From contig NZ_CP027773.1 in assembly GCF_003019815.1 (NCBI RefSeq), forward strand, positions 1,623,001 to 1,687,000: 64,000 nt of DNA, given 5' to 3'. The first letter of the stretch is position 1, and each line of letters opens with the position of its first letter. The stretch is from Variovorax sp. PMC12. GTDB taxonomy: Bacteria; Pseudomonadota; Gammaproteobacteria; Burkholderiales; Burkholderiaceae_C. Shown here one piece after another: positions 1-9,860 of the stretch. The position numbers were made by a program, and so were the translations under genes. Under the pieces are notes generated by a model. The model searched no databases and had not been told where the DNA came from. It saw nothing but the letters and a program-made list of their open reading frames with translations.

Positions 1-13
1 ACAAAGAGCGAGA

Positions 14-2026
14 ATGGGTTACATACGCGGCGCGTCGGATTTGGACGCCCCACCTGAACGCCCTGCCTTGAACTCCCGTCCCGCGCCTTTCTTCGCCAAC
101 GTGGTACTCGTGCTGTCGATGACGCTGCTGGCCGTCATCGGCGCCTTCTTCGGCGGGATGTCCGGCCTGCAGCAGTCCAGGGCCGCGCTTCACCTGGAGC
201 GCGCCGACTGGCAGGTCGAGGACACCTCGGGCTTCAGCACGCCGCCCCCGCGGCAGCAGGCAAGCGACCTGCCGGATGCCTGGAACCCGATCCGGCTGCC
301 GCTGGCCCTGCCCATCGCGCTGCTGCGCCAGGCCGATGGCGACGCCACCGTCGGCACGCCCAGCGCGGCCCGCCCGACGCGCATCACCTGGCTGCGAGTC
401 TCCACGCGCCACCTGCCTTCCTCCAACGGCCCCCTGGCGCTGTACGGCGCCCGCATCAAGACCGACGGCACCATTGCCGTCTACGCCGACGGCCGCCTGG
501 TGCACCGCGCCCAACAACTGGGCCCGCTGTGGAACAGCACGCGCACGCCGCTGTGGGTCGAGCTGGACCGCGGCCCCGCCAGTACGCCGCCGCAGGAGAT
601 CCTCATCCGCCTGGAGCACTCGCGCAACACGCAGGTGGCGGTGTCCTCGCTGTGGCTCGGCCCCGTCGAAACGCTGCGGGGCCGCCACGGCCTGCGCCAG
701 TGGCTGCAGCAGGAGCTGCCGGCGATGCTCAGCGCCTCCTTCCTGGCCGTGGGCGTCTTCGCGCTCTTCGTCTGGTTCAGGCGCCCCGGCGAAACCGGCT
801 ACCTGCTGTTCTTTAACCTGTCGGCCACCTCCTTCATGCGCGGCCTGCATTTCTACGTGGGCCAGCCGATCGCCAACGACTGGTTCGCGTGGCTGACCGT
901 CAATTCGCTGTTCTGGCTGGTGCTGGTGGTGCATTTCTTCCTGCGGCAGCTGCACCAGCGCCCGCTCAGGTGGCTGACCTGGGCCGTGGTGCTGGCCACC
1001 ACCGCGGTCGGCGTGCTGACCATGCCGGGGCTGAACCTGGTGCAGAACACCCCGCGCGTGACGCCGCTGATCTATGCCGTGGCGGCCCTCATGGGCGCGG
1101 CCGTGTGCCTGGTCGGCGGCGTCAGCGCGTGGCGCCGCTCCACCGAGGGCCGGCTGGTGGCTGCAGGCATCGGCATCTGCGTGCTGCTGGGCATCACCGA
1201 CTGGCTGCTGCAGAACAATTTCATCAGCCCCGAGGGCTGGTACCTGGGCGCCTACACCAACGCCGTGACCTTCAGCGTGTTCGGCGTGCTGATGTACCGG
1301 CGCTACGTGTATGCCATCGGCGCCGTGGAGCAACTGAACGACAGCCTTGCCGAGCGGCTGCGCAAGCGCGAGGCCGACCTGGAGCTGAGCCACCAGCGGC
1401 TGCGAGACGTCGAGCGCCTGCGCACCATCAGCGACGAGCGCCAGCGCCTGATGCAGGACATGCACGACGGCCTGGGCTCCTCGTTGATCAGCGCGATCCG
1501 CTCGGTCGAGGGTGGCGGCATGAGCGACGAAAAGATCTCGCAGATCCTCAAGAGCTGCCTCGACGACCTGAAGCTCACGCTCGATTCGCTGGAGCCGGTG
1601 GAAGCCGACCTGCTGCTGCTGCTCGCCACCCTGCGCTACCGCCTGGAGCCGCGGCTCGAAGGCACCGGCGTGTCGCTGCGCTGGGAAGTGCAGGAGCTGC
1701 CCGCCCTTGAATGGCTCGACCCGTCGAGCGCGCTGCACATACTGCGCATCGTGCAGGAGAGCATCTCGAACATCCTTCGCCACACCCGCGCGACCGAAAT
1801 CCGTGTCGAGACCGCGCTGGACGGTGCCGGCGTTCGCGTGACGATCGAAGACAACGGGCAGGGTTTCGACGTCGACAAGGTGCTGTCCTCGCCTTCCGGC
1901 CGGGGTCTGCAGAACCAGCGGCGGCGGGCGCGGTCGATCCAGGGCACCATCAGCTGGGAATCGCGCCCGACGGGCACGCGCTTCATGCTGTGGCTGCCGC
2001 TGGCGCGCGAGGCCGTTGCGGCCTGA
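14..2026 (+). CDS. Sensor histidine kinase with 7TM-DISM-like sensor
   Basis: This 670-residue protein is an inner-membrane histidine kinase of the NarX/DesK (HisKA_3) class. It has an N-terminal membrane segment (about 27-50), an extracytoplasmic domain (about 50-235), and a run of hydrophobic helices (about 240-440) like the 7TM-DISM module. A short coiled coil is followed by the dimerisation helix with MHDGLGSS, where His484 is the expected phosphorylation site. The C-terminal ATPase domain shows DNGQGFD (N and G1 boxes) and GRGLQNQRRRA. The start follows a purine-rich stretch (AAAGAGCGAG) at the window edge. A NarL-type response regulator is expected as partner but none lies downstream, so it is either left of the window or unlinked. 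The ligand is unknown. Family assignment is secure; the sensor class is inferred from topology. Confidence 0.88.
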   Translation: MGYIRGASDLDAPPERPALNSRPAPFFANVVLVLSMTLLAVIGAFFGGMSGLQQSRAALHLERADWQVEDTSGFSTPPPRQQASDLPDAWNPIRLPLALPIALLRQADGDATVGTPSAARPTRITWLRVSTRHLPSSNGPLALYGARIKTDGTIAVYADGRLVHRAQQLGPLWNSTRTPLWVELDRGPASTPPQEILIRLEHSRNTQVAVSSLWLGPVETLRGRHGLRQWLQQELPAMLSASFLAVGVFALFVWFRRPGETGYLLFFNLSATSFMRGLHFYVGQPIANDWFAWLTVNSLFWLVLVVHFFLRQLHQRPLRWLTWAVVLATTAVGVLTMPGLNLVQNTPRVTPLIYAVAALMGAAVCLVGGVSAWRRSTEGRLVAAGIGICVLLGITDWLLQNNFISPEGWYLGAYTNAVTFSVFGVLMYRRYVYAIGAVEQLNDSLAERLRKREADLELSHQRLRDVERLRTISDERQRLMQDMHDGLGSSLISAIRSVEGGGMSDEKISQILKSCLDDLKLTLDSLEPVEADLLLLLATLRYRLEPRLEGTGVSLRWEVQELPALEWLDPSSALHILRIVQESISNILRHTRATEIRVETALDGAGVRVTIEDNGQGFDVDKVLSSPSGRGLQNQRRRARSIQGTISWESRPTGTRFMLWLPLAREAVAA

Positions 2027-2102
2027 GGAACTGCAGCGGCCTGCGACGGCCGGGAGCTGATGTCGTCGCCGAAGACCGCGTAAGCCGGCCTTGGCAGGCC
2101 CG

Positions 2103-2411
2103 TCAGAGCCCGAGCAGACTGCGCCCCTCTTCGGCCAGCAGGTCGTGCGTTTCCGGGTGCGACCGCATGTACGCGGCGAACACCGGGCACTGCGCAATCA
2201 CGCGCAGCCCGCGTTCGCGCGCCGATGCCAACCCTGCCAGCACCAGTTGCTTCGCGATGCCCTGGCCCTGCAGCGCTTCAGGCACCAGCGTGTGGATGAA
2301 GGTAATGACGTCGCCCTCGAGCGAGTAGATGGCCACCGCGCGCTCCCCCTGCGATTCGTATTCGAATCGATGCTTCGCGGGGTTGTCGTGAACCGTGCTG
2401 GAAAGGGTCAT
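2103..2411 (-). CDS. Small GNAT-like N-acetyltransferase (YidJ/CG type)
   Basis: This 102-residue protein matches the short single-domain acetyltransferase-like family. The acetyl-CoA pyrophosphate loop is visible as LQGQGIAKQL (about residues 46-55), after the beta strand ITFIHTLVPE. A late YMRSHPE motif is also typical of the family. These proteins are much shorter than full GNAT enzymes and lack an obvious substrate pocket; the substrate is unknown. The gene lies 33 bp downstream of the alpha/beta hydrolase on the same strand and is probably co-transcribed. It converges on the sensor kinase gene. Confidence 0.82.
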   Translation of the reverse strand: MTLSSTVHDNPAKHRFEYESQGERAVAIYSLEGDVITFIHTLVPEALQGQGIAKQLVLAGLASARERGLRVIAQCPVFAAYMRSHPETHDLLAEEGRSLLGL

Positions 2412-2444
2412 GGGAAATCTCGATGCGGGGCGGAGGGCGCCGGC

Positions 2445-3266
2445 TCAGCCCTTGACGAACGCCAGCAGGTCGGCGTTCACCTGGTCGGCGTGCGTGTTGC
2501 AGGTGGCGTGCGGCGCGCCGGCATAGACCTTGAGCTGGCTGTCCTTGATCATCTCGGCCGCGAGCTTGCCCGTGGCCTCGAAGGGCACGACCTGGTCGTC
2601 GTCGCCGTGGATCACCAGCGTGGGCACGTCGATCTTCGCCATGTCGGGGCGGAAGTCGGTTTCCGAGAACGCGGTCACGCAGTCGATGGTGGCCTTGAGC
2701 GAGGCTTGCAGCGCGATCTGCAGCGTCTGCTTGAACACGCCCTGCGACACCTTGGCGCCGGGGCGGTTGGTGCCGTAGAAGACCGTGCTGAAGTCGTCGA
2801 GGAACTGCGGGCGATCGGCCGCCAGACCGGCGCGGATGCCAGCGAAAAGCGAGGCGTCGGGGCCCACGGGGTGGTCGGCCGTCTTCATGAACAGCGGCGT
2901 CACGGCGCTGATGAGCGCCAGCTTGGCGATGCGCGACGAGCCCTTGCGTGCGATGTAGCGCGTGACGTCGCCGCCGCCCATGGAGAAGCCCGCGAGGATC
3001 ACGTCCTTCAGGTCCAGCTTCTCGATCAGCTCGGCGATGTCGTCGGCGAAGGTGTCGTAGTCGTAGCCCGTCCACGGCTGGCTCGAACGGCCGAAGCCGC
3101 GGCGGTCGAACGCGATGGCGCGGTAGCCGCGTTCCGCGAAGAACAGCATCTGGGCGTCCCACATGTCGGCGCTGAGAGGCCAGCCATGGCTGAAGAGAAT
3201 GGGCTGGCCCGAGCCCCAGTCCTTGTAGTAGAGCTCGGTGCCGTCGCGCAGGGTGAGTGTGGTCAT
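2445..3266 (-). CDS. Alpha/beta hydrolase, non-heme chloroperoxidase family
   Basis: This 273-residue protein has a complete alpha/beta-hydrolase fold. It shows the oxyanion segment SHGWPLSADMW (about 26-36), DRRGFGRSSQPW (54-65), and the nucleophile elbow GFSMGG with Ser95. The acid lies in HGDDDQVVP (about 222-224) and the catalytic base is His253 in GAPHAT. The family contains cofactor-free haloperoxidases/perhydrolases and carboxylic esterases; the sequence alone does not fix the substrate. No signal peptide is seen, so it should be cytoplasmic. It is followed by the small GNAT gene. Confidence 0.9.
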   Translation of the reverse strand: MTTLTLRDGTELYYKDWGSGQPILFSHGWPLSADMWDAQMLFFAERGYRAIAFDRRGFGRSSQPWTGYDYDTFADDIAELIEKLDLKDVILAGFSMGGGDVTRYIARKGSSRIAKLALISAVTPLFMKTADHPVGPDASLFAGIRAGLAADRPQFLDDFSTVFYGTNRPGAKVSQGVFKQTLQIALQASLKATIDCVTAFSETDFRPDMAKIDVPTLVIHGDDDQVVPFEATGKLAAEMIKDSQLKVYAGAPHATCNTHADQVNADLLAFVKG

Positions 3267-3489
3267 GGTTGTGTCCTTTGGGTCGAGGTGGCGTGAAGGG
3301 AAGAAAGAAAAGAACCGATGCCGACAACCGCACAGCCCGTGAATTCGGTTGAACTCATGATGGGTGAGGGATGAAGTTTCTTCGGCATGGAATGAATCTT
3401 CGGGCTTCGCGCCTGCGCCGTCGGCGAAACCTTTTGCCGTCTGCCATCGAATTTTTTGAATGTTCGGCCGAGGACTCGCGGACGCAAAA

Positions 3490-3525
3490 ACAAAAAAGCC
3501 CAGCAGCTTGAAAGCTACTGGGCTT
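3490..3525 (-). terminator. Rho-independent terminator after tRNA-Ser
   Basis: On the minus strand the sequence forms a 12-bp stem, AAGCCCAGTAGC pairing with GCTGCTGGGCTT (one mismatch) around a TTCAA-type loop. It is followed directly by a run of T. It lies a few bases beyond the CCA end of the tRNA and so ends its transcript. Confidence 0.88.
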
Positions 3526-3528
3526 GAT

Positions 3529-3621
3529 TGGCGGAACCGGAGGGATTCGAACCCTCGATGAGGCTCTACACCCCATACTCCCTTAGCAGGGGAGCACCTT
3601 CGGCCACTCGGTCACAGTTCC
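3529..3621 (-). tRNA. tRNA-Ser (anticodon GCU)
   Basis: The minus strand folds into a class II tRNA of 93 nt. The acceptor stem GGAACTG pairs with CGGTTCC. The anticodon loop is CTGCTAA (anticodon GCT) on a CTCCC/GGGAG stem. There is a long variable arm, and a T arm GAGGG-TTCGAAT-CCCTC. The 3' CCA is encoded. It reads AGC/AGU serine codons. A -10-like CATAAT lies about 15 bp upstream and a terminator follows. Confidence 0.97.
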
Positions 3622-3633
3622 TGAAAGAAGCCA

Positions 3634-3643
3634 CGATTATGCC
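3634..3643 (-). promoter_or_regulatory. Candidate -10 element for tRNA-Ser
   Basis: On the minus strand GCATAATCG lies 15 bp upstream of the tRNA 5' end, just after the lysC stop codon. The -10 CATAAT is good but no convincing -35 hexamer is seen. The tRNA could also be reached by read-through from lysC. Confidence 0.3.
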
Positions 3644-3648
3644 ATTAC

Positions 3649-4917
3649 TTAGGCGCTCGGTTGATCCAGATCGAACGCTTTATGCAGTGCGCGCACCGCA
3701 AGTTCCATGTATTTTTCGTCGATCACGACCGAGGTCTTGATTTCGCTGGTCGAGATCATCTGGATGTTGATGCCCTCTTCGCTCAGCACGCGGAACATCT
3801 TGCTGGCGACGCCCACGTGGCTGCGCATGCCGATGCCCACGATGCTGACCTTGCAGATCTTGGTGTCGCCGACGATCTCGGTCGCACCCAGCGAAGGCAT
3901 GACCTTCGACTGCAGCAGGTCGACCGTCTTCGCGTATTCGTTGCGATGCACGGTGAAGCTGAAGTCGGTCTTGCCGTCCTTGCTCAGGTTCTGGATGATC
4001 ACGTCGACTTCGATGTTGGCGTCTGCCACGGCACCGAGGATGTGATACGCGATGCCGGGCTTGTCGGGCACGCCGAGCACCGAGATCTTGGCTTCGTCGC
4101 GGTTGAATGCGATGCCGGATACGACGGCTTGTTCCATGTTTTCGTCTTCCTCGAAAGTGATCAGCGTGCCGGACTTGGCCTCTTCATTGATGTCGATGTC
4201 CCACGGCGTGAAGCTCGAAAGCACACGCAGCGGCACCTTGTACTTGCCGGCGAATTCCACCGAGCGGATTTGCAGGACCTTGGAGCCCAGGCTCGCCATT
4301 TCGAGCATTTCCTCGAAGCTCACGGTCGTCAGGCGGCGCGCGTCGGGCTCGACGCGCGGGTCGGTCGTGTAGACGCCGTCGACGTCGGTGTAGATCAGGC
4401 ATTCGTTCGCCTTCATGGCCGCGGCAATGGCCACGGCAGAGGTGTCGCTGCCGCCACGGCCGAGCGTGGTGATGTTGCCGTCGTCGTCCACGCCCTGGAA
4501 GCCGGTGATGACCACCACCCTGCCCGCGTTCAGGTCGGCCATGACGCGCGCATCGTCGATGCTTTCGATGCGGGCCTTGGTGTAGGAGTTGTCGGTGCGC
4601 ACCGAAACCTGCCAGCCGGCGTAGCTGACCGACTCGACGCCCTCTGCCTGCAGCGCGATGGCCAGCAGCGCCGACGACGCCTGCTCGCCGGTCGAGGCCA
4701 GCATGTCGAGCTCGCGGTTGTGCGCCACGCCGGGCTTGCTGGGCGCCAGCTCCTTGGCCAGGCCGAGCAGGCGGTTGGTCTCGCCGCTCATGGCACTCGG
4801 AACCACGATCATCTGGTGGCCTGCGCGCGCCCACTTGGCGACGCGCTTGGCGACATTCTTGATGCGCTCGGTCGAGCCCATCGACGTACCGCCGTATTTG
4901 TGAACGATCAATGCCAT
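3649..4917 (-). CDS. lysC: Aspartate kinase
   Basis: This 422-residue enzyme phosphorylates aspartate, the first step toward lysine, threonine, methionine and diaminopimelate. The N-terminal kinase signature KYGGTS is at residues 7-12. The nucleotide-binding GRGGSDTSAVA and the YTDVDGVYTTDPR segment follow. Two C-terminal ACT domains (from about 265) include the effector loop LGVPDKPGIAYHIL, consistent with feedback inhibition by lysine and/or threonine. The start is the canonical MALIVHKYGG. Longer in-frame starts run through the terminator behind tilS and into tilS, and are not credible. Homologous enzymes often also yield a separate beta chain from an internal start; that is not tested here. 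Confidence 0.97.
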   Translation of the reverse strand: MALIVHKYGGTSMGSTERIKNVAKRVAKWARAGHQMIVVPSAMSGETNRLLGLAKELAPSKPGVAHNRELDMLASTGEQASSALLAIALQAEGVESVSYAGWQVSVRTDNSYTKARIESIDDARVMADLNAGRVVVITGFQGVDDDGNITTLGRGGSDTSAVAIAAAMKANECLIYTDVDGVYTTDPRVEPDARRLTTVSFEEMLEMASLGSKVLQIRSVEFAGKYKVPLRVLSSFTPWDIDINEEAKSGTLITFEEDENMEQAVVSGIAFNRDEAKISVLGVPDKPGIAYHILGAVADANIEVDVIIQNLSKDGKTDFSFTVHRNEYAKTVDLLQSKVMPSLGATEIVGDTKICKVSIVGIGMRSHVGVASKMFRVLSEEGINIQMISTSEIKTSVVIDEKYMELAVRALHKAFDLDQPSA

Positions 4918-4931
4918 GGGTGAAATCAGAG

Positions 4932-4963
4932 AAAAGAAAAGGGCCGCTTGAAAGGCGGCGCCC
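4932..4963 (-). terminator. Rho-independent terminator between tilS and lysC
   Basis: On the minus strand GGGCGCCGC, loop CTTTCAA and GCGGCCC form a GC-rich hairpin followed by TTTTCTTTT. It should separate the accA-tilS transcript from lysC, implying a lysC promoter nearby or partial read-through. Confidence 0.75.
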
Positions 4964-4972
4964 TGCAAGCTG

Positions 4973-5950
4973 TCAGAGCAAAGTCTTCGGCGAGGGCGGG
5001 GCATTGTACCAATGCAGGAAATCGCCCTTCCGCTCGATGAATCCCGCGGCCACCTTGAGGTGGATCCGGTGGCCGCGCGTGGTGCAGGCGCGGACCTGGC
5101 TGAGCAGCTGGTCGAGCTGCGCCGCACTGGGGGCGCCGCCGTGGGCCTGCATCAGCCAGTGGCGCAGCACATTGGCCTGCCGGGCATGCGACAAAGTCTG
5201 CAGCGTCGCGATGCGCGGCGGGTTGCCCACCGTCTCCATGTCTTGCGCTGCGAGCTCGTCCAGCAGTTCCTGGGCCTGGGCGGCATGGCCGATGCTGCGG
5301 GCGAAGGTGGCGCGAAACTGCGGAAAAGCCTGCGCCAGCGCCGGGAGCACCACGGCGCGAATCCGGTTGCGGGTGTAGCGCGCGTCGCCGTTGGTCGGGT
5401 CTTCGATCCACGGCAGGCCGCGCCCGGCCAGCCATTCACGGATGTCAGCACCTGCCACGGCCAGCAGAGGGCGATGGATTTCCAGCCCGCCCCGCTGCGC
5501 GCGCGCCGGCATCGCGGCCAGCCCCGGAAGACCCGCACCGCGCGAAAGCGCCAGCAGCAGGGTTTCGATCTGGTCATCGGCATGGTGGCCCAGCGCTATC
5601 GATTGGATAGCCGGCGAGCTCCCGTCCATGCGCACCATCTCGGCAAACGCGCTGTAGCGGGCACGGCGGGCGGCATCCTCCGGGCTGTCTCCGCGCGCAT
5701 GCCGCGCATCGACGCGATGCACGCGCAGCGGCACGGCCAGACGCTCGCAGACGTTCCGGCAATGCCGTTCGAAGTCGTCGGCCGCGGCCTGCAGCCCGTG
5801 ATGCACGTGGAAGGCAACAACCTCGCCCGGCCGGCGCGTCGCGCAGGCGGCCAGCAGGGCCGTGGAGTCGGCACCGCCGCTGAAACCCACCGCCAGCGGC
5901 CAATGCGCCGGCTCGAACGCGGCCATGGCGCGTTCGAAAGCGGAGTCCAT
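4973..5950 (-). CDS. tilS: tRNA(Ile)-lysidine synthetase
   Basis: This 325-residue N-type ATP pyrophosphatase attaches lysine to C34 of tRNA-Ile(CAU) so that it reads AUA. The PP-loop SGGADS is at residues 24-29. ALGHHADDQIETLLL (HHxDDQxET motif) and GLAAM follow. The C-terminal part is short compared with the ~430-residue E. coli enzyme, as in many beta-proteobacteria. It follows accA by 13 bp, so the two genes are probably one transcript, ended by the hairpin at 4932-4963. Confidence 0.95.
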   Translation of the reverse strand: MDSAFERAMAAFEPAHWPLAVGFSGGADSTALLAACATRRPGEVVAFHVHHGLQAAADDFERHCRNVCERLAVPLRVHRVDARHARGDSPEDAARRARYSAFAEMVRMDGSSPAIQSIALGHHADDQIETLLLALSRGAGLPGLAAMPARAQRGGLEIHRPLLAVAGADIREWLAGRGLPWIEDPTNGDARYTRNRIRAVVLPALAQAFPQFRATFARSIGHAAQAQELLDELAAQDMETVGNPPRIATLQTLSHARQANVLRHWLMQAHGGAPSAAQLDQLLSQVRACTTRGHRIHLKVAAGFIERKGDFLHWYNAPPSPKTLL

Positions 5951-5963
5951 GGCGGAGGCTGCG

Positions 5964-6944
5964 TTACCTGCCGTTGTCGGCCTTGGTGTCGTTGAAACGG
6001 CCGTAGCTCTGCAGGCGCTCGTAGCGGCGCTCCAGCAGTTCCTTCGGCTTCAGGTCGCTGACCTGGCGGAAGGCGTCGTTGAGCGCGCGCTTGAGGAACG
6101 CGGCCATCTGGCGATGGTCGCGGTGCGCACCGCCGACGGGCTCGTTCACGATCTTGTCGACCAGCCCCAGCGCCTTGAGGCGGTGCGCGGTGATGCCCAG
6201 TGCATCGGCCGCTTCCTGCGCCTTGTCGCTGGTCTTCCACAGGATGGAAGCGCACCCCTCGGGGCTGATCACCGAGTAGATGGAATACTGCAGCATCACC
6301 AGCTGGTCGCCGACCGAAATGGCCAGCGCGCCGCCGGAGCCGCCCTCGCCGATGATGGTGACGATGATCGGCACCTCGAGCTGCGCCATCTCGAAGATGT
6401 TGCGGCCGATGGCTTCCGACTGCCCGCGCTCCTCCGCGTCAATGCCGGGGTAGGCGCCGGGCGTGTCCACGAAGGTGAACACGGGCAGCTTGAACTTCTC
6501 TGCCGTCTTCATGAGGCGCAGGGCCTTCCGGTAGCCCTCGGGCTTGCTCATGCCGAAGTTGCGCGCGGTGCGCTCCTTGGTGTCTCGGCCCTTCTGGTGG
6601 CCGAGCACCATGCACGGCACGCCGTTGAAGCGCGCCAGGCCGCCCACGATCGACAGGTCGTCCGCAAAGTGCCGGTCGCCATGGAGCTCCACGAAATCGG
6701 TGAAGATTTCGTTGACGTAGTCGAGCGTATAGGGGCGCTCCGGATGCCGGGCGATCTTGGTGATCTGCCAGGGCGTCAGGTCGCTGTAGATGTCCTTGGT
6801 GAGCTGCTGGCTTTTCTTGCCGAGCTGATCGATTTCTTCAGAAATGTCGACCGCCGATTCGGTCTGCACATAGCGCAATTCTTCGATCTTTGTTTCGAGT
6901 TCAGCAATGGGCTGCTCGAAGTCGAGGAAGGTTCGTTTCGCCAA
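5964..6944 (-). CDS. accA: Acetyl-CoA carboxylase carboxyltransferase, alpha subunit
   Basis: This 326-residue subunit works with AccD to move the carboxyl group from biotin (AccB) to acetyl-CoA, giving malonyl-CoA for fatty acid synthesis. Typical blocks are LTPWQITKIARHPERPYTLD, GDRHFADD, FVDTPGAYPG and IIGEGGSGGALAI, the oxyanion and CoA-binding elements. The start codon is TTG, chosen because AGGAGA sits at good spacing upstream and the N-terminus MAKRTFLDFEQPI is canonical. A rare start may limit translation of this dosage-sensitive subunit. It lies 15 bp after the glycosylase gene. Confidence 0.97.
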   Translation of the reverse strand: MAKRTFLDFEQPIAELETKIEELRYVQTESAVDISEEIDQLGKKSQQLTKDIYSDLTPWQITKIARHPERPYTLDYVNEIFTDFVELHGDRHFADDLSIVGGLARFNGVPCMVLGHQKGRDTKERTARNFGMSKPEGYRKALRLMKTAEKFKLPVFTFVDTPGAYPGIDAEERGQSEAIGRNIFEMAQLEVPIIVTIIGEGGSGGALAISVGDQLVMLQYSIYSVISPEGCASILWKTSDKAQEAADALGITAHRLKALGLVDKIVNEPVGGAHRDHRQMAAFLKRALNDAFRQVSDLKPKELLERRYERLQSYGRFNDTKADNGR

Positions 6945-6959
6945 CGTCTTCTCCTGTGT

Positions 6960-7610
6960 TCAATATGCGACTGGAACCGGGTCCAGTGATCGCCAAATAT
7001 ACCAAGTCGCCACGCTGCAATACGGGGCCCAGGCCACGGCCACGTCGCGGGCATCGCTGCGGCTGACCGGATCGCCCGAAAAATAATTGACGCTGATGCC
7101 GTTGAGCAGCCCCAGGTCGTCCACAGGCAGCACGTTCGGGCGCATCAGGTGGAAGATGAGGAACATCTCGGCGGTCCAGCGGCCGATGCCTCGGATGGCC
7201 ACGAGCTCCTCGATGATGAGCTCGTCCGACATGTCTTTCCACGAATCGACGTGCACCAGGCCCGAATCGAAGTGCAGGGCCAGGTCGACCAAGTACTCGA
7301 TCTTGCGTGCCGAGAGGCCCGCACCGCGCATGTCGTCGACCTTGAGCTTGAGCACGTTGGCCGGCGTCAGCTTGCGGGGCAGCGCCGCGAACTTGTCCCA
7401 GACCGTCTGCGCCGCCTTCACCGAAATCTGCTGGCCGACCACGCTGCGCGCCAGCGTGGTGAACGCGTCGCCGCGCGACTCCAGGCAGGCGTCGCCGAAC
7501 TTCGGGATCAACCGCTTCATGACGCGGTCTTTCTTGGAAAGGTGCTTGCACGCCTCCTCCCAATAGTCCGGCGTATAGATCTGTACGCTGGACTTCTTGG
7601 TGGCGGGCAT
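6960..7610 (-). CDS. DNA-3-methyladenine glycosylase II family (AlkA-like)
   Basis: This 216-residue base-excision repair enzyme of the HhH-GPD superfamily removes alkylated purines. The helix-hairpin-helix reads LVAIRGIGRWTAEMF. It is followed by LPVDDLGL, where Asp164/165 holds the catalytic aspartate. VVGQQISVKAAQTVW is the conserved early helix. The AlkA N-terminal domain is missing, so this is the short single-domain type. The chosen ATG is at 7610. A GTG seven codons upstream overlaps the cysS stop and could give a translationally coupled, slightly longer form. It sits between cysS and accA. Confidence 0.9.
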   Translation of the reverse strand: MPATKKSSVQIYTPDYWEEACKHLSKKDRVMKRLIPKFGDACLESRGDAFTTLARSVVGQQISVKAAQTVWDKFAALPRKLTPANVLKLKVDDMRGAGLSARKIEYLVDLALHFDSGLVHVDSWKDMSDELIIEELVAIRGIGRWTAEMFLIFHLMRPNVLPVDDLGLLNGISVNYFSGDPVSRSDARDVAVAWAPYCSVATWYIWRSLDPVPVAY

Positions 7611-7627
7611 GGGGTTCGTCGTACCGT

Positions 7628-9004
<1,377 letters not shown>

Positions 9005-9104
9005 GAGATTCGGAAAACGTCGCTTCGCGCACGTGCGGCACGGGCGAACGACGATGTTTTTCAGGGGTGACGGGGGCTGTGGTCGCGAGGGGTTGGACAT
9101 GGCC

Positions 9105-9135
9105 CCTCGGCTACAATGCAACCTAGTATAAACGG
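9105..9135. promoter_or_regulatory. Divergent promoter region, cysS / TPR gene
   Basis: Two -10-like elements lie back to back: TACAAT on the plus strand (9112-9117) for the TPR gene, and TATACT on the minus strand (complement of 9125-9130) for cysS. Neither has a convincing -35 at normal spacing. The region is otherwise GC-rich, so the two AT-rich hexamers stand out. Assignment is by position only. Confidence 0.4.
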
Positions 9136-9193
9136 CTGCTGCCGAGTATCTCCCGGGTGTTCCCCAAGCCCGCACTTCCCACTCCGAGGCTTC

Positions 9194-9781
9194 ATGAAGC
9201 ACGCCGCTTTCTCCAGACTCTCCCTTGCTTTCGTCCTGCTGTTCAGCCTGTGGGGCGCCGCGCACGCCAATGAGTATGACGACGTGAACACGCTGCTGCG
9301 CCAGGGCAAGCCGGCCGAAGCGCTCGCCAAGGCCGACACCTACATTGCCGGCAAGCCGCGCGACCCGCAGATGCGCTTCCTGCGCGGCGTGATCCTCACC
9401 GAGCAGAACAAGCAGGACGAGGCCATCGCGGCCTTCACCCAGCTCACACAGGACTTCCCCGAACTGTCCGAGCCCTACAACAACCTCGCCGCGCTCTATG
9501 CGTCGCAAAGCAAGTTCGACCAGGCGCGCTCGGCGCTCGAACAGGCCATCAAGCTCAACCCGAACTACGCCACCGCGCACGAGAACCTTGGCGACGTGTA
9601 CGCCCGCCTCGCGGCCCAGGAATACGTTCGCGCCCAGCAGTTCGCCAGCACCAACCCGAGCGTCGCGCCCAAACTGGCGCTGATCCGCCAGATCTTCACG
9701 CCCAAGACCGAAGCCGAGGCCGCCGCGCTGCCTGCGGCGCCGGTGGTCATCCGCAAGCCGGTCGGCCGCACCAGCAAGTAA
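9194..9781 (+). CDS. Exported TPR-repeat protein
   Basis: This 195-residue protein has a signal peptide (hydrophobic stretch to AHA, about residue 20). Three or four tetratricopeptide units follow (about residues 25-130), with motifs such as RFLRGVILTEQNKQDEA and AHENLGDVYARLA. The C-terminus is Ala/Pro-rich. TPR proteins mediate protein-protein contacts, here presumably in the periplasm; the partner is unknown. The ATG was chosen to give the signal peptide, because an upstream in-frame ATG overlaps the -10 element. It begins a plus-strand run followed by cyclophilins. Confidence 0.85.
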   Translation: MKHAAFSRLSLAFVLLFSLWGAAHANEYDDVNTLLRQGKPAEALAKADTYIAGKPRDPQMRFLRGVILTEQNKQDEAIAAFTQLTQDFPELSEPYNNLAALYASQSKFDQARSALEQAIKLNPNYATAHENLGDVYARLAAQEYVRAQQFASTNPSVAPKLALIRQIFTPKTEAEAAALPAAPVVIRKPVGRTSK

Positions 9782-9860
9782 GCGAGCGAGGTCTCCCGCG
9801 CGACGGCGACCGATTCGTCGTGCGCCCCCCGCTCTCCCCCATCCGCACACGGAGCATCAC

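Noticed and set aside
3263..3493. Short open frames between the hydrolase and tRNA-Ser
   Set aside because: They run through the tRNA terminator or have no ribosome site and no recognisable product.
9116..9193. Upstream ATG at 9116 as start of the TPR gene
   Set aside because: It overlaps the -10 element, and the extra 26 residues would hide the signal peptide.
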